Assembly: GCA_002841605.1 (NCBI GenBank)
Contig: PHAF01000091.1
Location: 1-7,569, forward strand
Direction: 5' to 3'
Length of the DNA stretch: 7,569 nt
Source of the DNA: Firmicutes bacterium HGW-Firmicutes-10
GTDB lineage: Bacteria; Bacillota_I; Bacilli_A; Erysipelotrichales; Erysipelotrichaceae
In this document: one piece after another, positions 5,302-7,569 of the stretch
Position numbering within the stretch: the stretch's first letter is position 1
Layout of the letters: every line of letters begins with the position of its first letter
The notes under the pieces: model-generated
What the model saw: only the letters and a program-made list of their open reading frames with translations
Database searches by the model: none
Told to the model about the DNA's origin: nothing
Translations under genes and position numbers: made by a program

Positions 5302-5318
5302 ATCACAATTTTTGTGAT
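5302..5318. promoter_or_regulatory. Perfect 17-bp palindrome, likely operator of the VOC operon
   Basis: ATCACAA-TTT-TTGTGAT is a perfect seven-base inverted repeat with a three-base spacer. It lies 27 bases before the VOC start codon and just downstream of a TATAAT (5341-5346, minus strand), where a bound repressor would block transcription. It has no T-run of terminator type. A single copy of the half-site ATCACAA also occurs at the Ldh2-family promoter (1299-1305). Confidence 0.5.
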
Positions 5319-5340
5319 CTCATGTTTTGGTTATATTTCT

Positions 5341-5346
5341 ATTATA
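5341..5346 (-). promoter_or_regulatory. Candidate -10 of the VOC-SRPBCC operon
   Basis: A perfect TATAAT on the minus strand, about 67 bases before the start codon at 5274. No good -35 is present at 16-18 bases upstream (AGGAAA at 17), so an activator may be needed or a different site may be used. Transcription would start near 5334, placing the 17-bp palindrome at about +16 to +32. Confidence 0.4.
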
Positions 5347-5464
5347 TCTCGGCTTCTATCCGATTTCCTTTCGTGTGCCTATGCCTCATTCGGTGATTTC
5401 TGATTAAGTTATTTCGATTATTATGCAACTCATCTTTTATAATTCGTTCATTTTTGTTTTGCGA

Positions 5465-5473
5465 TGCTATAAT
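5465..5473 (+). promoter_or_regulatory. Extended -10 promoter of the LTA-synthase-family gene
   Basis: TGC followed by a perfect TATAAT (5468-5473) forms a full extended -10. The start site would be near 5480, about 23 bases before the ATG at 5503, with AGAGG at 5489-5493 as ribosome site. The upstream region is T-rich without a clear -35. A second TATAAT at 5438-5443 lacks the TGn and is a possible secondary promoter. Confidence 0.6.
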
Positions 5474-5502
5474 AGATATGTATTTGACAGAGGTACGATG
5501 GA

Positions 5503-7470
5503 ATGTTTTTCAAGAATACAGCACAAAATCAGACAAATCAAAAATCTGTCTCAAATAAAGGTTTGACCATATTGAGAATCGGCATTTATTCACTATTATT
5601 ATCGGTCATTCTGGAAGTATTGCACCGTCAGTCACTGACGGGATTTTTCGCGTTTGCACTTTCGAAACCGATGGTCTTTGTTTACAATAGCTTGATTATA
5701 TTCGCAACATTGACTTCTTCTCTTTTCTTTAAAAGAAAGCATTTTGTTTTTGGGATGATTGCATTTGGTTGGCTGGTGTTGGGAATTTGTAACTTCATCA
5801 TTCAGTTCTTCCGTCGCACGCCGTTGACATCCGATGATTTCCTATTGATCAATTCTTTGTTCAATATCATAAGCATTTATTTGACCCCCTTTCAAATCGG
5901 TCTTATTGTTTTGGCTATCGTAATCAGTCTGGGAATCATCATTAAGGCTTGGATGAAATCGGTCAAACTCCACGTCATGTTCAGACGAGGAATTGTAACA
6001 TTTTTTGCTACTCTGCTGCTTCTTTACGGTATACCCAATGTTTCGCCTACGGTTTATGCACTTAAAAATGCCCGTGGTAATATCGTGGAAATATATGATG
6101 AATTTGGCTTTGTATACAGCTTTGTAAGCAGCATATTGAATAAGGGAATTGATGAGCCTAACGTATATAATAAGCAAGCAATTAATAGCATCGTCAAACA
6201 TCTTACACGGGACAGTCATGATGCCATCAAAGCCAATATCATATTTGTACAGTTGGAATCGTTTTTCGATGTCAGCCGACTTTCCGGAGTCAGTTTTTCC
6301 TCAAATCCCATTCCCAACTTTACTGCCTTAAAAAGCGAATACTCAGCGGGATTGCTCTATGTCCCAACGTTGGGCGGAGGTACCGCGAACACAGAGTTTG
6401 AAGTAATCACAGGCATGAGTCTCGACTTCTTTGGTACCGGCGAATATCCGTACAAAGGAGTCCTGTTGAAAGAAACCGCGGAGAGCATGGCTTACAATTT
6501 GAAGAAATTGGGTTATCGGGCTTCCATCCTTCATAATAACAGCGGAAACTTCTATGGACGAAATCTGGTTTTTGCCAACTTAGGATTCGATGCTTTCAGT
6601 ACACTGGAAACAATGCGCAACGTTGAGTATAATGATTTGGGCTGGGCAAAGGATATCGTATTGGTTGATGAAATCATGGAGGCATTAAGTTATTCGGAAG
6701 AACCAGATCTGGTTTATGCGATTGCAGTTCAGTCTCATGGGGATTATCCAAGAATCGAGAACCCGGACTATCCTTTCCAAGTCTTTGGTGTGCTAAATAA
6801 ATCTGATGAAAATCAGTTGGAGTACTATTTGAGTCAAATCCATGAATCAGATGCGATCATACCCGAAATCATTGCGAAAGTAGAGCAGTCCGGTGAACCT
6901 TCGATTATCATTTTCTTCGGTGATCACCTTCCAGGGCTTAATTTTGAAGGGTTCATTGAAGGTGACAGAAATACGACAGACTACGTCATTTGGGATAACA
7001 TCGGTTTGGTTAAGCAAAGTAAAAACGTTGAAACCTATCAATTAGGTGCTTATGTTTTTGATGGGTTGAATATCCACGAGGGATTTTTTACTCAGATTCA
7101 CCAATCGGAAGCCGACAATCCAAATTATGAAACGATCCTGCACTTACTTCAATACGATGTTCTTTATGGAGAGAAGTATGCTTACAATCAAATGAATTCC
7201 TATATACCATCGAAATTGCAGATTGGGTTCAGGGTACAAGCACTGACTCAGGCAAATATCTTTCATGAGAAAATTATTGTGAATGGGCGCAATTTTACAA
7301 AGTACAGTCATATCATGGTAAATGGTGAGGTACTGGAAACGCAGTATATAAGTTCGACAGTTTTAGTGGCGTCCAGTGACAATGTCGATCCCGGCAGCAC
7401 GGTCGGTGTTGCAATCGTCAGCGCAAACAAAGAAGTAATCAGTATATCCAACACACAGCGAATCAAATAG
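5503..7470 (+). CDS. LTA-synthase-family phosphoglycerol transferase with C-terminal IPT/TIG-like domain
   Basis: A 655-residue polytopic enzyme of the LtaS/MdoB sulfatase-fold family. Relatives polymerise glycerol phosphate from phosphatidylglycerol outside the membrane. Five membrane helices lie at about 21-40, 57-76, 80-103, 128-149 and 161-178, followed by an external catalytic domain (about 245-550). By comparison with S. aureus LtaS, metal ligands would be Glu252 (QLESF), Thr294 (GGGTANTEFE, catalytic nucleophile), Asp474 and His475 (GDHLP). Arg353 (YGRN) and His412 (QSHGDYP) match substrate contacts. All are present, so it should be active. The final ~75 residues (about 585-655) look like an IPT/TIG-like beta domain: IIVNGRNFTKYSHIMVNG, then QYISSTVLV and a DPGSTVGVAIVS turn. 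Whether it makes LTA or a related polymer is not decidable. AGAGG lies nine bases before the ATG. The gene is monocistronic. Confidence 0.93.
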   Translation: MFFKNTAQNQTNQKSVSNKGLTILRIGIYSLLLSVILEVLHRQSLTGFFAFALSKPMVFVYNSLIIFATLTSSLFFKRKHFVFGMIAFGWLVLGICNFIIQFFRRTPLTSDDFLLINSLFNIISIYLTPFQIGLIVLAIVISLGIIIKAWMKSVKLHVMFRRGIVTFFATLLLLYGIPNVSPTVYALKNARGNIVEIYDEFGFVYSFVSSILNKGIDEPNVYNKQAINSIVKHLTRDSHDAIKANIIFVQLESFFDVSRLSGVSFSSNPIPNFTALKSEYSAGLLYVPTLGGGTANTEFEVITGMSLDFFGTGEYPYKGVLLKETAESMAYNLKKLGYRASILHNNSGNFYGRNLVFANLGFDAFSTLETMRNVEYNDLGWAKDIVLVDEIMEALSYSEEPDLVYAIAVQSHGDYPRIENPDYPFQVFGVLNKSDENQLEYYLSQIHESDAIIPEIIAKVEQSGEPSIIIFFGDHLPGLNFEGFIEGDRNTTDYVIWDNIGLVKQSKNVETYQLGAYVFDGLNIHEGFFTQIHQSEADNPNYETILHLLQYDVLYGEKYAYNQMNSYIPSKLQIGFRVQALTQANIFHEKIIVNGRNFTKYSHIMVNGEVLETQYISSTVLVASSDNVDPGSTVGVAIVSANKEVISISNTQRIK

Positions 7471-7512
7471 CAAAGGGGCTGTAACGAATAAAGAACCCTA
7501 TGAATAGAAAAA

Positions 7513-7550
7513 AGTCGAGAATTCTCAAGGGAGAAAACTCGACTCTTTTT
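7513..7550 (+). terminator. Terminator of the LTA-synthase-family gene
   Basis: AGTCGAG (7513-7519) pairs with CTCGACT (7538-7544). Inside a small A-A internal loop, TTCTC (7522-7526) pairs with GAGAA (7531-7535) around AAGG. Five Ts follow (7546-7550). An A-run precedes the stem (7508-7512), so it may also act on the opposite strand. The 42 bases between the stop codon and the hairpin hold nothing else recognisable. Confidence 0.85.
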
Positions 7551-7558
7551 GTTATAAT
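7550..7558 (+). promoter_or_regulatory. Possible extended -10 of a gene beyond the window
   Basis: TGT followed by a perfect TATAAT (7553-7558) overlaps the last T of the terminator. No -35 is evident and the gene it would serve lies outside the window, so this is tentative. Confidence 0.3.
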
Positions 7559-7569
7559 TTGCATATGTT

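Noticed and set aside
5302..5318. CRP/FNR binding site
   Set aside because: The half-sites are in the opposite order and spacing from TGTGA-N6-TCACA; only a generic palindromic operator can be claimed.
5842..6219. Minus-strand 125-residue frame within the LTA-synthase-family gene
   Set aside because: Complement of a coding region with intact membrane helices; no domain or ribosome site support.
1..7569. Mobile element, defence island, CRISPR or biosynthetic cluster
   Set aside because: No transposase, integrase, terminal inverted repeats, attachment-like duplications, spaced repeats or defence-type domains were found, and the genes are mostly independent units.

Overview
The window looks like chromosomal DNA from a low-GC Gram-positive bacterium (Bacillota; class not resolvable from sequence alone). 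Supporting signs are strong AGGAGG-type ribosome binding sites, extended -10 promoters (TGnTATAAT-like), GC-stem/U-tract terminators, and a lipoteichoic-acid-synthase-family enzyme. TGA serves as a stop codon in a tightly coupled gene pair, so the standard bacterial code applies. I see no tRNA, rRNA, transposase, integrase, phage gene, CRISPR array or plasmid function. This is a compact housekeeping/accessory region, not an obvious mobile or defence island.

Layout, left to right. (1) The 3' end of a membrane protein gene (1-141, +) converges on a complete Ldh2-type malate/lactate dehydrogenase family gene (160-1242, -). (2) A small glycine-zipper membrane protein (1355-1582, -) has its own extended -10 promoter and a hairpin terminator. 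(3) A two-pass membrane protein with a C-terminal zinc ribbon (1775-2224, +) converges on an unrecognised 235-residue soluble protein (2232-2939, -). The terminator of the first gene lies inside the last codons of the second. (4) A divergent control region (2940-3138) with back-to-back promoter candidates and an inverted-repeat leader precedes an NAD-type short-chain dehydrogenase/reductase (3139-3942, +). (5) That gene converges on a two-gene minus-strand operon: a tandem-VOC (PhnB-like) protein (4390-5274) and a START/AHSA1-type SRPBCC protein (3972-4388), one base apart. The two stop codons facing each other form the base of a shared bidirectional terminator. (6) A second divergent region (5275-5502), containing a perfect 17-bp palindrome, precedes a 655-residue LTA-synthase-family phosphoglycerol transferase (5503-7470, +). 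This enzyme carries an extra C-terminal IPT/TIG-like beta domain. A strong terminator follows.

The genes do not form one pathway. They are mostly single-gene or two-gene units with their own promoters and terminators. Real functional links are limited to the VOC-SRPBCC operon and possible co-regulation across the divergent promoters. I do not find convincing evidence of a previously undescribed multi-gene system. The items most worth a second look are the inverted-repeat leader of the SDR gene, the unrecognised 235-residue protein transcribed away from it, the stop-codon-containing bidirectional terminator, and the C-terminal domain of the LTA-synthase-like enzyme.
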